From contig OZ253663.1 in assembly GCA_965263215.1 (NCBI GenBank), forward strand, positions 1,302,001 through 1,366,000: 64,000 bases of DNA, written 5' to 3'. Shown here piece after piece: positions 34,607 through 43,867 of the stretch. The translations under genes were made by a program, and so were the position numbers. Each line of letters starts with the position of its first letter. Position 1 is the stretch's first letter. The notes under the pieces are model-generated. The model was not told the DNA's origin, did no database searches, and saw nothing but the letters and a program-made list of their open reading frames with translations. The stretch comes from UBA1672 sp965263215 (lineage in GTDB: Bacteria > Pseudomonadota > Alphaproteobacteria > Micavibrionales > Micavibrionaceae).

Positions 34607-36628
34607 TTAATTGGCTGGTGCGTTTTCAACGCTCATGCGTCTCTCAAGTTCATCTTCAACTGTGCACTCACCTTGTGGGTTGCCGGTCGCGTCTTCAACA
34701 TTTGTCTTAATGCAATCGCAGTTCGTTTCATCTGCGTTAGCCGCATCCGGGAAAGTCTCACCGCGCAGAACGCCTTCAACGGTGCATGGACCACCATTTG
34801 TATTGGTAGGGTCAGTATTCGCCGGGTCATTTTCATTGTTCGGGGTGGCATTTGGATCGCAGGTGCCGACATCTTCCTTAAACGCTTGATATCTCTCTAA
34901 ATATACATCGCGATCACGTTCGTAGCGTGTAGGCTCTCTGGAACCAACGATCCCTCTAGGGGTGCCAAAGTATAAAGAAGGCGTGCCATAGGAGTGCCTT
35001 ATATGATCTTCGGATGTCGAATATAGCCGTGCTTTTTCTGCAACAGCGCTGTCGGGCATTTCTCCGAAACGCTCCGCGAATGCTCGTGCGCGGTGTGCAA
35101 GCACAGTAGTACGTTCATCATATTCAAGGTTATATGACCCTTCCGGACCGTATTCTTCTAGCTTTCTTCTGAACCATTCCGTTTCCGGAACGCCAAAGCC
35201 TTTTTCTGCCAAATGCACATCATCAATATGGGGCATAAACTGGCCTTCATGAATCATTTCATGAATTTTAGTTTCGTCGAACGGTTCGTCTGGATTGATA
35301 AGACACCATGCATCTTGCGCACGAATGCTCATAATCTCAATAGCAATCTTACCAACTTCCATTTCAGACATGACGCGTTGTCGGCTCATGTCGATATCAA
35401 GGCGTTCGGCTGCGCGCATTAATATTTCATAATTTTCTTCGCTGTAACTTGGTTTATCGAACAGAACATCTGTTGTAACTGTTTTGTTTTGATAGAGGTC
35501 TCTGTAGGCGTAGCTGTTAAAGAAACGATCACCTGAGTCATTATTCGTCCATTGCGTGTCCCAAGTGACATCAACTTCAGGCTTTGCGACCGGGCTGTTG
35601 CTCGGCAATTCGGCATTCACCATAAACTTCATAACGTTCAACAAAGACACTGCGCTTCCTAGTGCTCTTTGTTCACCGGTAGGTGCAGGCACATCATTAC
35701 CATCGATTGATAAACTGCCGTTTTGTAATGCCCATAATTGTACTAGCATGCCTTCTAACGCTGATTCTGGCGCGTTGGCATCGCGCATACGCTTATGCAC
35801 AACGGCATTTAGGAAATCAACAGCGCGTTGATCGAATACACGCGGGTCAAATTCGACATCAATATCTTGTTCAGATTGTTGTAAAGATTCTAATTCTTCT
35901 CTAATGGCACGGCTTGTACGTGCATCAATTTTTACAACACTACCTTGTGTCTCGGGTGCAGAGTCATTCGTTCCTAAATATTTTTCAGCAAGTGCAACTG
36001 TGGCGATACCTTGGTTGGTTTTACCGTTTGCTGTTGAGGGCGGTATGAAATACTGAATGTGGGTTTCAGTTTCCGCGCGAATGTCAGCGGGTAGTTCTTG
36101 GTACAGAGTACGAAGTTCTGATAATGCGGGCGTGCTTTCAAGAAGCGCATCATTGAAGACATATCGCTCCATAAGCGAAGAAAAGGCTGCGTCGTTGGTA
36201 TCGCCATTCGCGTGAACACTCATGCCACGGGTTGCCGGAAGAATTTCAGGTAAGCGTTCATTTAAAGTTTGTTTGAATTCAGCGAGTGCACGTTCGGAAC
36301 CATTTAAGGCCGCAACTTCGGCCGCAGCGACGTTTTCAGCAAGCGGCCTTGCTTGCGCTTTTTCAGGTAAGGCGGCATAAAGTGTTTTTAGTTCCTGTAA
36401 TGCAGGAGTTTGCGCCAAACGCGCATCATTTAAAACAAAACTATCCAATAAATTCAAAAAAGGTGCATCTTGAGGGTTCGCATTGGCGTGAACAGACATT
36501 CCAGTTGTTTCAGGTAATATTTGTGGCAAACGCTCATTGAGGGCCGTTTTAAAGGCAATCAAAGCCTGACGTTCTGATTCGCTTAAATCAGACTCAGTCG
36601 CTATACCGCTAAGGACTTGTGAACTCAC
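34607..36628 (-). CDS. HExxH-containing protein with duplicated N-terminal unit, putative metallopeptidase
   Basis: The 673-residue product has no signal peptide or membrane segment. Residues 26-94 and 118-185 are a tandem duplication (FK-x-TLNERLP-x-ILP, GMSVHAN, STPAL-x-EL-x-TLY-x-LP in both). A central domain (about 262-550) includes the zinc-metallopeptidase-like motif HEMIH at 456-460 followed by EGQFMPH. The C-terminal 85 residues are Asn/Thr/Asp-rich with six cysteines. It may be a metallopeptidase of a DUF6782-like family, but I am not certain of the assignment or the zinc ligands beyond HEMIH. The gene is convergent with ychF and lies 95 bases downstream of ilvE on the same strand. 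Confidence 0.7.
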   Translation of the reverse strand: MSSQVLSGIATESDLSESERQALIAFKTALNERLPQILPETTGMSVHANANPQDAPFLNLLDSFVLNDARLAQTPALQELKTLYAALPEKAQARPLAENVAAAEVAALNGSERALAEFKQTLNERLPEILPATRGMSVHANGDTNDAAFSSLMERYVFNDALLESTPALSELRTLYQELPADIRAETETHIQYFIPPSTANGKTNQGIATVALAEKYLGTNDSAPETQGSVVKIDARTSRAIREELESLQQSEQDIDVEFDPRVFDQRAVDFLNAVVHKRMRDANAPESALEGMLVQLWALQNGSLSIDGNDVPAPTGEQRALGSAVSLLNVMKFMVNAELPSNSPVAKPEVDVTWDTQWTNNDSGDRFFNSYAYRDLYQNKTVTTDVLFDKPSYSEENYEILMRAAERLDIDMSRQRVMSEMEVGKIAIEIMSIRAQDAWCLINPDEPFDETKIHEMIHEGQFMPHIDDVHLAEKGFGVPETEWFRRKLEEYGPEGSYNLEYDERTTVLAHRARAFAERFGEMPDSAVAEKARLYSTSEDHIRHSYGTPSLYFGTPRGIVGSREPTRYERDRDVYLERYQAFKEDVGTCDPNATPNNENDPANTDPTNTNGGPCTVEGVLRGETFPDAANADETNCDCIKTNVEDATGNPQGECTVEDELERRMSVENAPAN

Positions 36629-36723
36629 TGCTTTTTACCCCTTGGTCATCATTGTAACCAAATTTATTATTAATTACCGAAATTATAGGGTTTTTAGAGT
36701 TTTAAGTCAAATTTAAAGGAGCG

Positions 36724-37596
36724 TTATGCCAAAACCAGTTCTTCATACGCAGAGCGTAATTTTTTTGTGATTGGGCCAACAGTGTATTTGTGATGATCAA
36801 TTTGCCCGACAGCGGTTACTTCTGCGGCGGTTCCGGTTACAAAAATCTCCTGAAAATCACCTAGTTCATCCGGCTTGATATGGCGTTCTTCAAATGGGAT
36901 GTTCATGCTTTTTGCAAGGGCAATGACTGTTTGCCGCGTTATGCCGTTTAAAAAACAATCGGGTGTAGGGGTTAATAACGTACCGTCTTTGACTGCAAAA
37001 AAGTTTGCTGCGGACGCTTCGGCGATGTACCCGCGGTAGTCAAGCATAAGCGCATCATCGTAACCTTCATCTTCCACGGCATGTTTGGAAACTGTGCAAA
37101 TCATGTAAAGACCTGCCGCTTTACTTTGTGTTGGCGCAGTGTCCGGGGCAGGGCGGCGCCAGTTCGATGTTTTTAACGTGATGCCTTTGTCGCGCTTTTC
37201 TTCGTCGAAATATGCTCCCCAAGACCACGCGGCGACGGCTACGTGCGTTTTTGTTAACTTTGCCGACACACCCATTTGTTCACCGCCACGCCAAGCAACG
37301 GGTCTGACGTAAGCGCTTTTTAATCCATTCTCTTCACAGACTTTGTACTTAATCTCTTCAAGTTCATCGACACTGTAGGGGACTTTCATGCCTAAAATGC
37401 CCGCGGATTTATGAAAACGCTCTGAATGCTCACGGCTTTTAAAAATTTTACCATTATACATGCGCTCCCCTTCAAAAACGGAACTTGCATAATGAAGGCC
37501 ATGGCTCAGAACATGGATTTTGGCATTCCTCCATGGAACAATCTCACCATTGATCCATATAAATCCGTCTCTTTCATCAAATGGAATGATTGACAT
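36724..37596 (-). CDS. ilvE: Branched-chain amino acid aminotransferase
   Basis: IlvE exchanges the amino group between glutamate and branched 2-oxo acids, the last step of Val, Leu and Ile synthesis. The 290-residue fold-type IV PLP enzyme has WINGEIVPWRNAKIHVLSHG at the N-terminus, SSVFEGERMYNG, the PLP lysine in TQSKAAGLYM (about residue 157), and the cofactor loop EASAANFFAVKDGTLLTP with GITRQTVI. It lies upstream of and on the same strand as the HExxH gene, but a 95-base gap suggests separate units. Divergent from the OmpR-type regulator. Confidence 0.93.
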   Translation of the reverse strand: MSIIPFDERDGFIWINGEIVPWRNAKIHVLSHGLHYASSVFEGERMYNGKIFKSREHSERFHKSAGILGMKVPYSVDELEEIKYKVCEENGLKSAYVRPVAWRGGEQMGVSAKLTKTHVAVAAWSWGAYFDEEKRDKGITLKTSNWRRPAPDTAPTQSKAAGLYMICTVSKHAVEDEGYDDALMLDYRGYIAEASAANFFAVKDGTLLTPTPDCFLNGITRQTVIALAKSMNIPFEERHIKPDELGDFQEIFVTGTAAEVTAVGQIDHHKYTVGPITKKLRSAYEELVLA

Positions 37597-37716
37597 GTTT
37601 TAAGCCTCTCGCAGTGTTTATAGAATAGTATATTCTCTTTTGGGCAGAATATATGTATCTTCTCTAAGAATAAACATTAAAAAGTCAGTGTTAGTTAAAT
37701 TTTATGTGAAAAACAT

Positions 37717-38436
37717 ATGGGCATGAATATGGCGAACCAGCCGAAAGCAATAAAATCACATATTCTGGTGGTCGATGATGACAAACGCATTCGTGAGCTA
37801 GTTTCACGTTTTTTGCATGAGCATGGTTTTATTGTCATGACGGCGGAAGATGCAAACGAAGCTTATAATGTTACGAAGCGTTTTGAATTTGATGCGCTTG
37901 TTGTGGATGTCATGATGCCTGGTGAGACAGGCGTTGAATTTACAAAAAAAATGAGAGCGAGCGGTTTTAATACACCAGTTTTGCTGCTGACTGCACTAGG
38001 TGAGGCAGATGATAGAATATCAGGTTTAGAATCAGGCGCAGACGATTATCTGGTTAAGCCCTTTGAACCAAAGGAGCTTGTTCTGCGCCTGGAGTCGATT
38101 TTAAGACGCACAAAGAAAGAGCTGACGCAACAGTCAGGATATCGGATCGGGAATTGGTATTTTGACCCGGAGTTTGATGAGCTTAAAGGCAGTGAAGGTG
38201 ATGAAATGCGCCTGACCGCAGTCGAGGCGAATTTGCTCCGTGCGCTAGCAGAGTCTATTGGCTCTCCTGTGACCCGTGATGACCTTGCAGAGCGTTGTGG
38301 CTTAGACGCAGGTGAGCGCACAATAGATGTTCAAGTTACAAGGCTTCGGCGCAAAATAGAAGAAAATACCAAAATGCCGAAATACCTTCAAACAGTAAGG
38401 GGTAAGGGATATTTGTTGCGGGCGGAGAAAGCTTAA
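37717..38436 (+). CDS. OmpR-family response regulator
   Basis: The 239-residue product has a receiver domain with acidic pocket D20-D22, phosphorylation site D64 (VVDVMMPG), T92 and K114 (VKPFE), and a C-terminal winged helix (about residues 140-237) with VTRLRRKIEENTKMPKYLQT and GKGYLL. A second ATG at 37729 could be the start. Its stop overlaps the start of the sensor kinase by one base (TAATG), so the two form a two-component pair; the signal is unknown. Confidence 0.93.
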   Translation: MGMNMANQPKAIKSHILVVDDDKRIRELVSRFLHEHGFIVMTAEDANEAYNVTKRFEFDALVVDVMMPGETGVEFTKKMRASGFNTPVLLLTALGEADDRISGLESGADDYLVKPFEPKELVLRLESILRRTKKELTQQSGYRIGNWYFDPEFDELKGSEGDEMRLTAVEANLLRALAESIGSPVTRDDLAERCGLDAGERTIDVQVTRLRRKIEENTKMPKYLQTVRGKGYLLRAEKA

Positions 38437-39806
38437 TGCCAAATAAAGCGGGTGAAATCAGGAAGAAGCATAACGGGGTCAAACGGCTATTACCGGAGAC
38501 GTTGTTTTTTCGCTCTTTGTTAATTCTTATTACACCTATTTTTCTGATACAAATTATTTTGACGGTTGTCTTTTTTGACAGGCATTGGAGCAGGATGACG
38601 TCACGTTTATCTTTTGCGGTTGCCGGTGAAGTTTCATTGGTGGTGCATTACATTGAGCAAAATGAAAAACAAGAAGAGACAAATCGACTGATTGAACTGC
38701 TATCACAGCGGCTCGATTTGTTGGTGACGCATGATGATGGTGCGAAATTACCCGGCAATGACCGTCAGGACGTACAGCAAGGCATGACTTGGGAGGCCAT
38801 GATACGAACAAGTCTTATCACGGAGCTAAGTAAAGTTTTGAGCATGCCCTTTACTGTGAATGTTGATTTTAGTGAAAAATGGATAGATGTGCGGGTTCAA
38901 ACTTCGCAAGGCGTACTGAATGTGTCTGTGCCGCAGCGGCGTTTGTTTTCCTCTACGACTTATATATTTCTTCTATGGGTTTTTGGCGCCTCCAGTATTC
39001 TTCTTGTGATTGCGGTTTTATTTATGCGTAATCAAATACGCCCGATAAGACGTTTGTCCGCAGCAGCCGAGCATTTGGGAAAAGGACGGAATGTTCAAAA
39101 CTTTAAAATAGAAGGTGCGCGGGAAGTGCGCCAAGCCGGACAAGCCTTTTTGGATATGAAAACAAGGATACAAAGGCAAGTATCACAAAGAACGGATATG
39201 CTTGCCGGTGTTTCACATGATCTCAGAACACCGTTGACACGTCTTAAGCTTCAAATTTCCATGATGGGCGATAGTCCTGATATTTATGAAATGAAAAAAG
39301 ATATTAGCGACATGGAAAAAATGATTGAGGGGTATTTGAGCTTTGTGCGCGGTGAGGGGCGTGAAAAATCTAACATGACAGATGTATCCGGCGTTTTAAG
39401 AGAGGTTACGATATCTGCTAAACGTCAAGGATGTGATGTGGACATGCAACTTAATGATTTAAAGCCTTCTGTTATGTTGCGCCCCATTGCCTTTAAGCGT
39501 TGTTTGTCAAATATTATCAGCAACGCCATAAAACATGCAGATCATATCTGGATAACACTTGAGCAAAACTCTAAGTCGGAAATTGAAATTATTATCGAAG
39601 ATAATGGTCATGGTATTGATGAGAGCCAATATGATGAGGTCTTTAGACCATTTTATCGTGTTGACACATCGCGCAATTCTGAAACGGGAGGTGTCGGTTT
39701 AGGGCTTCCGATTGCCATGGATATTGTGCATTCACATGGGGGTGAGATATGGCTGGATAAAAGCCGGTATGGTGGTCTGGCGGTTCATATATCTTTGCCG
39801 ATTTAA
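38436..39806 (+). CDS. EnvZ-type sensor histidine kinase
   Basis: The 456-residue membrane kinase has a TM segment at about 26-47, a periplasmic domain to about 172, a second TM at about 174-197, a HAMP region (RNQIRPIRRLSAAAEHLGKG), the H-box GVSHDLRTPLTRLKLQI with H261, and the ATPase boxes NIISNAIKHAD (N), IEDNGHGID (G1), FRPFYRVD (F) and GGVGLGLPIA (G2). The layout is EnvZ-like with an ordinary-sized periplasmic domain. Cognate regulator is the upstream overlapping gene. Confidence 0.93.
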   Translation: MPNKAGEIRKKHNGVKRLLPETLFFRSLLILITPIFLIQIILTVVFFDRHWSRMTSRLSFAVAGEVSLVVHYIEQNEKQEETNRLIELLSQRLDLLVTHDDGAKLPGNDRQDVQQGMTWEAMIRTSLITELSKVLSMPFTVNVDFSEKWIDVRVQTSQGVLNVSVPQRRLFSSTTYIFLLWVFGASSILLVIAVLFMRNQIRPIRRLSAAAEHLGKGRNVQNFKIEGAREVRQAGQAFLDMKTRIQRQVSQRTDMLAGVSHDLRTPLTRLKLQISMMGDSPDIYEMKKDISDMEKMIEGYLSFVRGEGREKSNMTDVSGVLREVTISAKRQGCDVDMQLNDLKPSVMLRPIAFKRCLSNIISNAIKHADHIWITLEQNSKSEIEIIIEDNGHGIDESQYDEVFRPFYRVDTSRNSETGGVGLGLPIAMDIVHSHGGEIWLDKSRYGGLAVHISLPI

Positions 39807-39807
39807 A

Positions 39808-40248
39808 CTAAGCCTGTTTTTTACCTGTATGAGCCTTTACTTCTTTGATGCTCTCGTTCGCACGATCTTTAAGGATCTTACTTGCTGTTGCGTTCGATTT
39901 TTTTATTAATTCTGATATTTCTTGCACATTAGAAAGGGCCTGCTCATAACCTTTTTGAAAATTCAGGGCGTTTCTTTTTAATTTTTCTTCCGGGCTTGAA
40001 TCATGAGCCATGTCATTGGCCATCATTGTTGTTTGCTGCATAATTTGAGAAAAAATTTCATTTTGCCTTGAGGCAATTTCTTGGAAGTTCTCCATGGACG
40101 CTCTTTGAGCCTGATTAATGGATTTAATGTTTTTCATTTGAACATCAAAAAGCCCCTTAACTTGCTCGGGCATGGATTGGTATTGTTTAAAGAGGTCAAA
40201 AAAAACCTTATTAGAAAACCGAGGTGTGAAATCTTTATCTTCTGACAT
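39808..40248 (-). CDS. Phasin-family protein
   Basis: The 146-residue helical protein fits the phasin family that coats polyhydroxyalkanoate granules: FFDLFKQYQSMPEQVKGLFD, a central region IKSINQAQRASMENFQEIAS with heptad spacing, and a C-terminal AEKLKRNALNFQKGYEQAL-like stretch followed by a Lys-rich tail. No signal peptide or membrane segment. It is 12 kb from phaC, but a TGCTGCA element upstream (40272-40278) resembles a motif before phaC. Convergent with the EnvZ-type gene, one base stop to stop. Confidence 0.85.
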   Translation of the reverse strand: MSEDKDFTPRFSNKVFFDLFKQYQSMPEQVKGLFDVQMKNIKSINQAQRASMENFQEIASRQNEIFSQIMQQTTMMANDMAHDSSPEEKLKRNALNFQKGYEQALSNVQEISELIKKSNATASKILKDRANESIKEVKAHTGKKQA

Positions 40249-40518
40249 GATGCTGTTCCAATAATGTAAAATGCTGCACTTATCACGCTATTATTTTTTT
40301 ATGTTTCAGTCAAGGTTAATCAAATAGGCCACGGATGTATGCAACAATAGTAATCTAAATGCTTTTTATATGTGTACTTCTCGGGATAAGTGCTGCGTGG
40401 GGTTTGTTTTCATGGCTGGAATTGTCCATCATAAGCAGTGTGTAAATCAAAACTGTCATAATTTTTCTGTAAATACTATAATAGGGCACTGTGTGGCGTT
40501 TCATCGTATTGGTTGTGT
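40249..40518. other. Longest intergenic region, between the phasin and PAS-kinase genes
   Basis: This 270-base region holds the divergent promoters of the phasin gene (minus) and the PAS kinase (plus). TGCTGCA at 40272-40278 lies 24 bases upstream of the phasin start and resembles TGCTGCG at 52632-52638 before phaC, so it may be a PhaR site. I see no tRNA, repeat or strong hairpin in the rest. Confidence 0.4.
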
Positions 40519-43104
40519 ATGAAAAAAGGTGTAAACAAAAGTAATAATATGGGGATGCGAAAACCCAGAAACAAGGCGAAGGCTATATGGCTTACGTCTG
40601 GCTTAGCACAGGCGCTTGTGCTTATCAGTGGTACAGTGATTACCTTAACGTCCTTTATGGTTTTTAGTTACTTTATCAATGGTATGTCCGCAGAAGAATA
40701 TAAGCGAACATCACAAGAAGCGGGGCGTGCTTTATTTGAAAGTATATCCAGCCTTGAAAATTCTGTGAGACTCATCTCAAGTATCATTCAGCTTTCTGAA
40801 AATTCTGATAAAGATATTTTGGTTGCACGGATAAGGCGTAATCTATCTGACTTGAGTGACTTTGATCAACTGATATGGCTTTTCGAGGAGTCACCCGGTA
40901 ACTGGCAATATAAAATAATATCGGAAAATAGGACCGGTAAAGAGGATCTGTATCGCCTTGTGCCTAACACAAGGTTTATAACGAGATTAATCAAAGAGAA
41001 AGTTTTTCAAAGTGAAAGGCTTCGTATTGTTTCGGACTTTGAGGGGATGGATTATTTAGAGGAGAAATCCAAGCCTAAAACAATGGCGAGATCCTTTGCC
41101 TTTTTAAAAACGATAAAAGAAAATGATTCCAGCCAAGGTATTGTGATTGGTGTTAGTCGTGCAGCACTGTTCTTTGATCAAAGCTTAATATCCGAGGAGC
41201 GGTCCGTTTCGCGTATTACGATACGGGATTCAAAAAGTGATCAAAGATTATACTATATGGACCGAAGTATTGGCGAAGAAGATGCCCCACAAGATCAAAA
41301 CCTTACTCAAGATTATGGTTTTTTCATCGGCGATAGTGAGTGGGCGATTACGTTGATTTTCATGAAAAATCAGAATGTTATTTTGCTTGAAAAAACACCT
41401 TATATCGTTTTGTTTTTTGGCTTTATTCTTACGTTGATTGGTGCATTGTTTATTAGAAATAATAATAAACAATCGCAAAAGTTGGCCGATATTAATTACA
41501 AATTAGAGCAAAAAAACTATGAATTGGAATCAGAGGTTTCAGAGCGCGCACGATTGAATGATGCGTTGGCTCTGGCAGAGAGAGACAACAGAGCAATCAT
41601 TGATTCCGTTAGTGATGTGATTTTTGAAACGGATATCGAAGGGACCGTACTGTTCTTAAGTGCAGCATGGCAAAATGTAACAGGGTTCGAGGTTGAACGT
41701 TCGCGCGGCAGCAGTCTTTTTTCTATGCTGTATCCACAAGACCAAGAAAAGCAAAAGAATGATTTTGATTTATTAATCAAAGGCCAGAAACAGGCGTATA
41801 GATCATTCACACGCTTACGTATTGAGGATGGAACGTTTCGCGCCGTTGAATTAGCGATGTCGATGATCCGTCAAGATGAAAACAAAAATTTGCGTGTGGT
41901 TGGTACAATCACGGATGTTGAAGAAAGGCGTCGAGCAGAACGCGCGCTTGCCGAAGCGGAGAAGAAGTACCGTACCATTGTTGAAAATGCAGCAGGTGGG
42001 TTATACCAGTTAACGCCAGAAGGGATATTCCTGAGTGCGAATCCTGCGATGGCAAGAATATTAGGCTACAACAGCCCTGAGGAAATGCTGCGCGTTGTGA
42101 AGAATGCGAATGGTATCGTTTATCCTGATCCGGCAGGGCGTGAAAATCTTAATCAAACGTTGGTGAAGCAAGAACAGGTTTTCGGTTACGAGAGTAAAGT
42201 TATGCAAAAAGACGGGAACAAAATATGGGTACGAGAGAACATCCGTGTTGTGAAAGATGATCAGCAAAATGTGATTTACTTTGAAGGTTCAATGGAGGAT
42301 ATCACAAAGCGTAAAGAGGCTGACATTGCCCTTATGGAAGCCAAAATCCAATCTGATATGGCGAGCCGTGCTAAAACAGAATTTATCGCAAACATGAGTC
42401 ATGAACTTCGTACGCCGCTTAATGCGATTATTGGTTTTTCAGATATCATGAAAAATGAGGTTATGGGGCCTTTGGGGCAAGATGCGTACAAGGAGTACGT
42501 TACTGATATAAACAAAAGTGGTACAGGGCTTTTGAAAATTATCAATGAAATTTTAGATATTTCAAAAATAGAGTCTGGTAATAGAGATCTCAATGAAAGT
42601 GAATTTGATTTAGATTCTGTCTTAAGATCTTGTGTTGATCTTTATGATTCCCGTATTAAAGAAAAAGATATTAGCCTGATGGATCAAACCAAGGACATGC
42701 CATTCATGGTCGGGGAGGAGCTATCCATAAAACAGGTGTTGGGTAATGTATATGCGAATGCGGTTAAGTACACGCCTGACGGTGGGCGTATTACGATGTT
42801 TACCAATTACGACATGGATGGCACGTTCAGGCTGTCTATTACGGATACTGGTGTTGGTATGAATATAACAGAAGTTCAAAAAGCACTATCACCATTCGGG
42901 CAACTTGATAATGCCTTGGATAGATCATCATCCGGTACTGGCCTTGGCCTACCGTTATCCAAGGCGATTATGGATGTTCATGATGGGCGTCTTGAAATCT
43001 TGTCCGAAAAGTCCATCGGGACAACAGTCACGTTAGTCTTTCCTTCTGAGCGCGTACGAAAGAAAAGCCAAGAGAAATCAGAACAAGAGCGTGTTGATAC
43101 GTAG
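40519..43104 (+). CDS. Membrane PAS-domain hybrid-free sensor histidine kinase
   Basis: The 861-residue product has a TM helix at about 30-50, a periplasmic sensor of about 240 residues with no clear family, a second TM at about 292-312, a coiled-coil linker (about 316-358), PAS 1 (about 355-465), PAS 2 (about 480-600) with WVRENIRVVKDDQ-type PAC strand, the H-box FIANMSHELRTPLNAIIGFS with H628, and ATPase boxes NVYANAVKYT, ITDTGVGMN and GTGLGLPLSKAI. There is no receiver domain and no partner regulator adjacent, so it may feed a distant phosphorelay. I use the ATG at 40519; the TTG six bases earlier is less likely. No Shine-Dalgarno is evident. Confidence 0.88.
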   Translation: MKKGVNKSNNMGMRKPRNKAKAIWLTSGLAQALVLISGTVITLTSFMVFSYFINGMSAEEYKRTSQEAGRALFESISSLENSVRLISSIIQLSENSDKDILVARIRRNLSDLSDFDQLIWLFEESPGNWQYKIISENRTGKEDLYRLVPNTRFITRLIKEKVFQSERLRIVSDFEGMDYLEEKSKPKTMARSFAFLKTIKENDSSQGIVIGVSRAALFFDQSLISEERSVSRITIRDSKSDQRLYYMDRSIGEEDAPQDQNLTQDYGFFIGDSEWAITLIFMKNQNVILLEKTPYIVLFFGFILTLIGALFIRNNNKQSQKLADINYKLEQKNYELESEVSERARLNDALALAERDNRAIIDSVSDVIFETDIEGTVLFLSAAWQNVTGFEVERSRGSSLFSMLYPQDQEKQKNDFDLLIKGQKQAYRSFTRLRIEDGTFRAVELAMSMIRQDENKNLRVVGTITDVEERRRAERALAEAEKKYRTIVENAAGGLYQLTPEGIFLSANPAMARILGYNSPEEMLRVVKNANGIVYPDPAGRENLNQTLVKQEQVFGYESKVMQKDGNKIWVRENIRVVKDDQQNVIYFEGSMEDITKRKEADIALMEAKIQSDMASRAKTEFIANMSHELRTPLNAIIGFSDIMKNEVMGPLGQDAYKEYVTDINKSGTGLLKIINEILDISKIESGNRDLNESEFDLDSVLRSCVDLYDSRIKEKDISLMDQTKDMPFMVGEELSIKQVLGNVYANAVKYTPDGGRITMFTNYDMDGTFRLSITDTGVGMNITEVQKALSPFGQLDNALDRSSSGTGLGLPLSKAIMDVHDGRLEILSEKSIGTTVTLVFPSERVRKKSQEKSEQERVDT

Positions 43105-43110
43105 TAGGTG

Positions 43111-43770
43111 CTAGTACATTGTCATGTCTACATCTTCAGCGTTCATCTCTAAAATACTCATAGCGACGCTATAAGAGAAACCACCGCGTGCAAGCACGCC
43201 AAGTGATCTTTTGATGTTTTGCTCATTCCCTCTAAAATACGGGCCTATTCTTTTTTTGCGCGCGAAATTTAACGCCGCAGCACGCTCCGCATCATCGCAG
43301 CTTTCATGTGTCTCATAGTCTAGTTTTTCTAAAGCAAGCAAAGTTTGATCTTTGGCTATACCTTTTTGAAGCATTTTTGAAATAATAGCCATACGTGAGA
43401 GCCCTTTTCTGCGCAAAGACGATACAGATCCGCTCGTGTATAAATCATCATTCAGTAATCCTGATTTTTCAAACTTATTGACAAGCTCATCCACCAAGAT
43501 TGCGCATTCATTATAGTCCTGATCCTTGTGGTGCATACAAGATCGTTTGACTTTGCGCATCATAACGGTTTTGAAGTGCTTTTTACTGGCGGCAAAGCGT
43601 TCCAAATAATAAAGGCCTGAATTATGAAGATAGGTCGATGTTATTTTTTTAGGAGGTCTGCGCTCTCTTTTTTCTCTCGTATTTTTTTTCGCACGAGCGT
43701 TATTTTCAGGTTTAATGTCTGAATATTCTGCTCTATTGTGGCTCATATTTTTTAGCTTTCTATCAAGCAT
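43111..43770 (-). CDS. recX: RecX-family regulator of RecA
   Basis: RecX inhibits or limits RecA filaments. The 219-residue product has a basic N-terminal region (KKNTREKRERRPPKKI, about residues 28-43), then three-helix modules: YYLERFAASKKHFKTVMMRKV, LLNDDLYTSGSVSSLRRKG and the C-terminal FSYSVAMSILEMN. The basic stretch is longer than in E. coli RecX. The start at 43770 may be 24 bases upstream of the true start, ATG at 43746. It is convergent with the PAS-kinase, 6 bases stop to stop. Confidence 0.88.
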   Translation of the reverse strand: MLDRKLKNMSHNRAEYSDIKPENNARAKKNTREKRERRPPKKITSTYLHNSGLYYLERFAASKKHFKTVMMRKVKRSCMHHKDQDYNECAILVDELVNKFEKSGLLNDDLYTSGSVSSLRRKGLSRMAIISKMLQKGIAKDQTLLALEKLDYETHESCDDAERAAALNFARKKRIGPYFRGNEQNIKRSLGVLARGGFSYSVAMSILEMNAEDVDMTMY

Positions 43771-43867
43771 CGTGCTGATAGAATGATGTTAAATGTTCTC
43801 AGGTCTTATTGTAAAGCTTATAACTGAAGAACAAAATGGATGTTCATGCGTAGGAGTTCGGTAAAGC

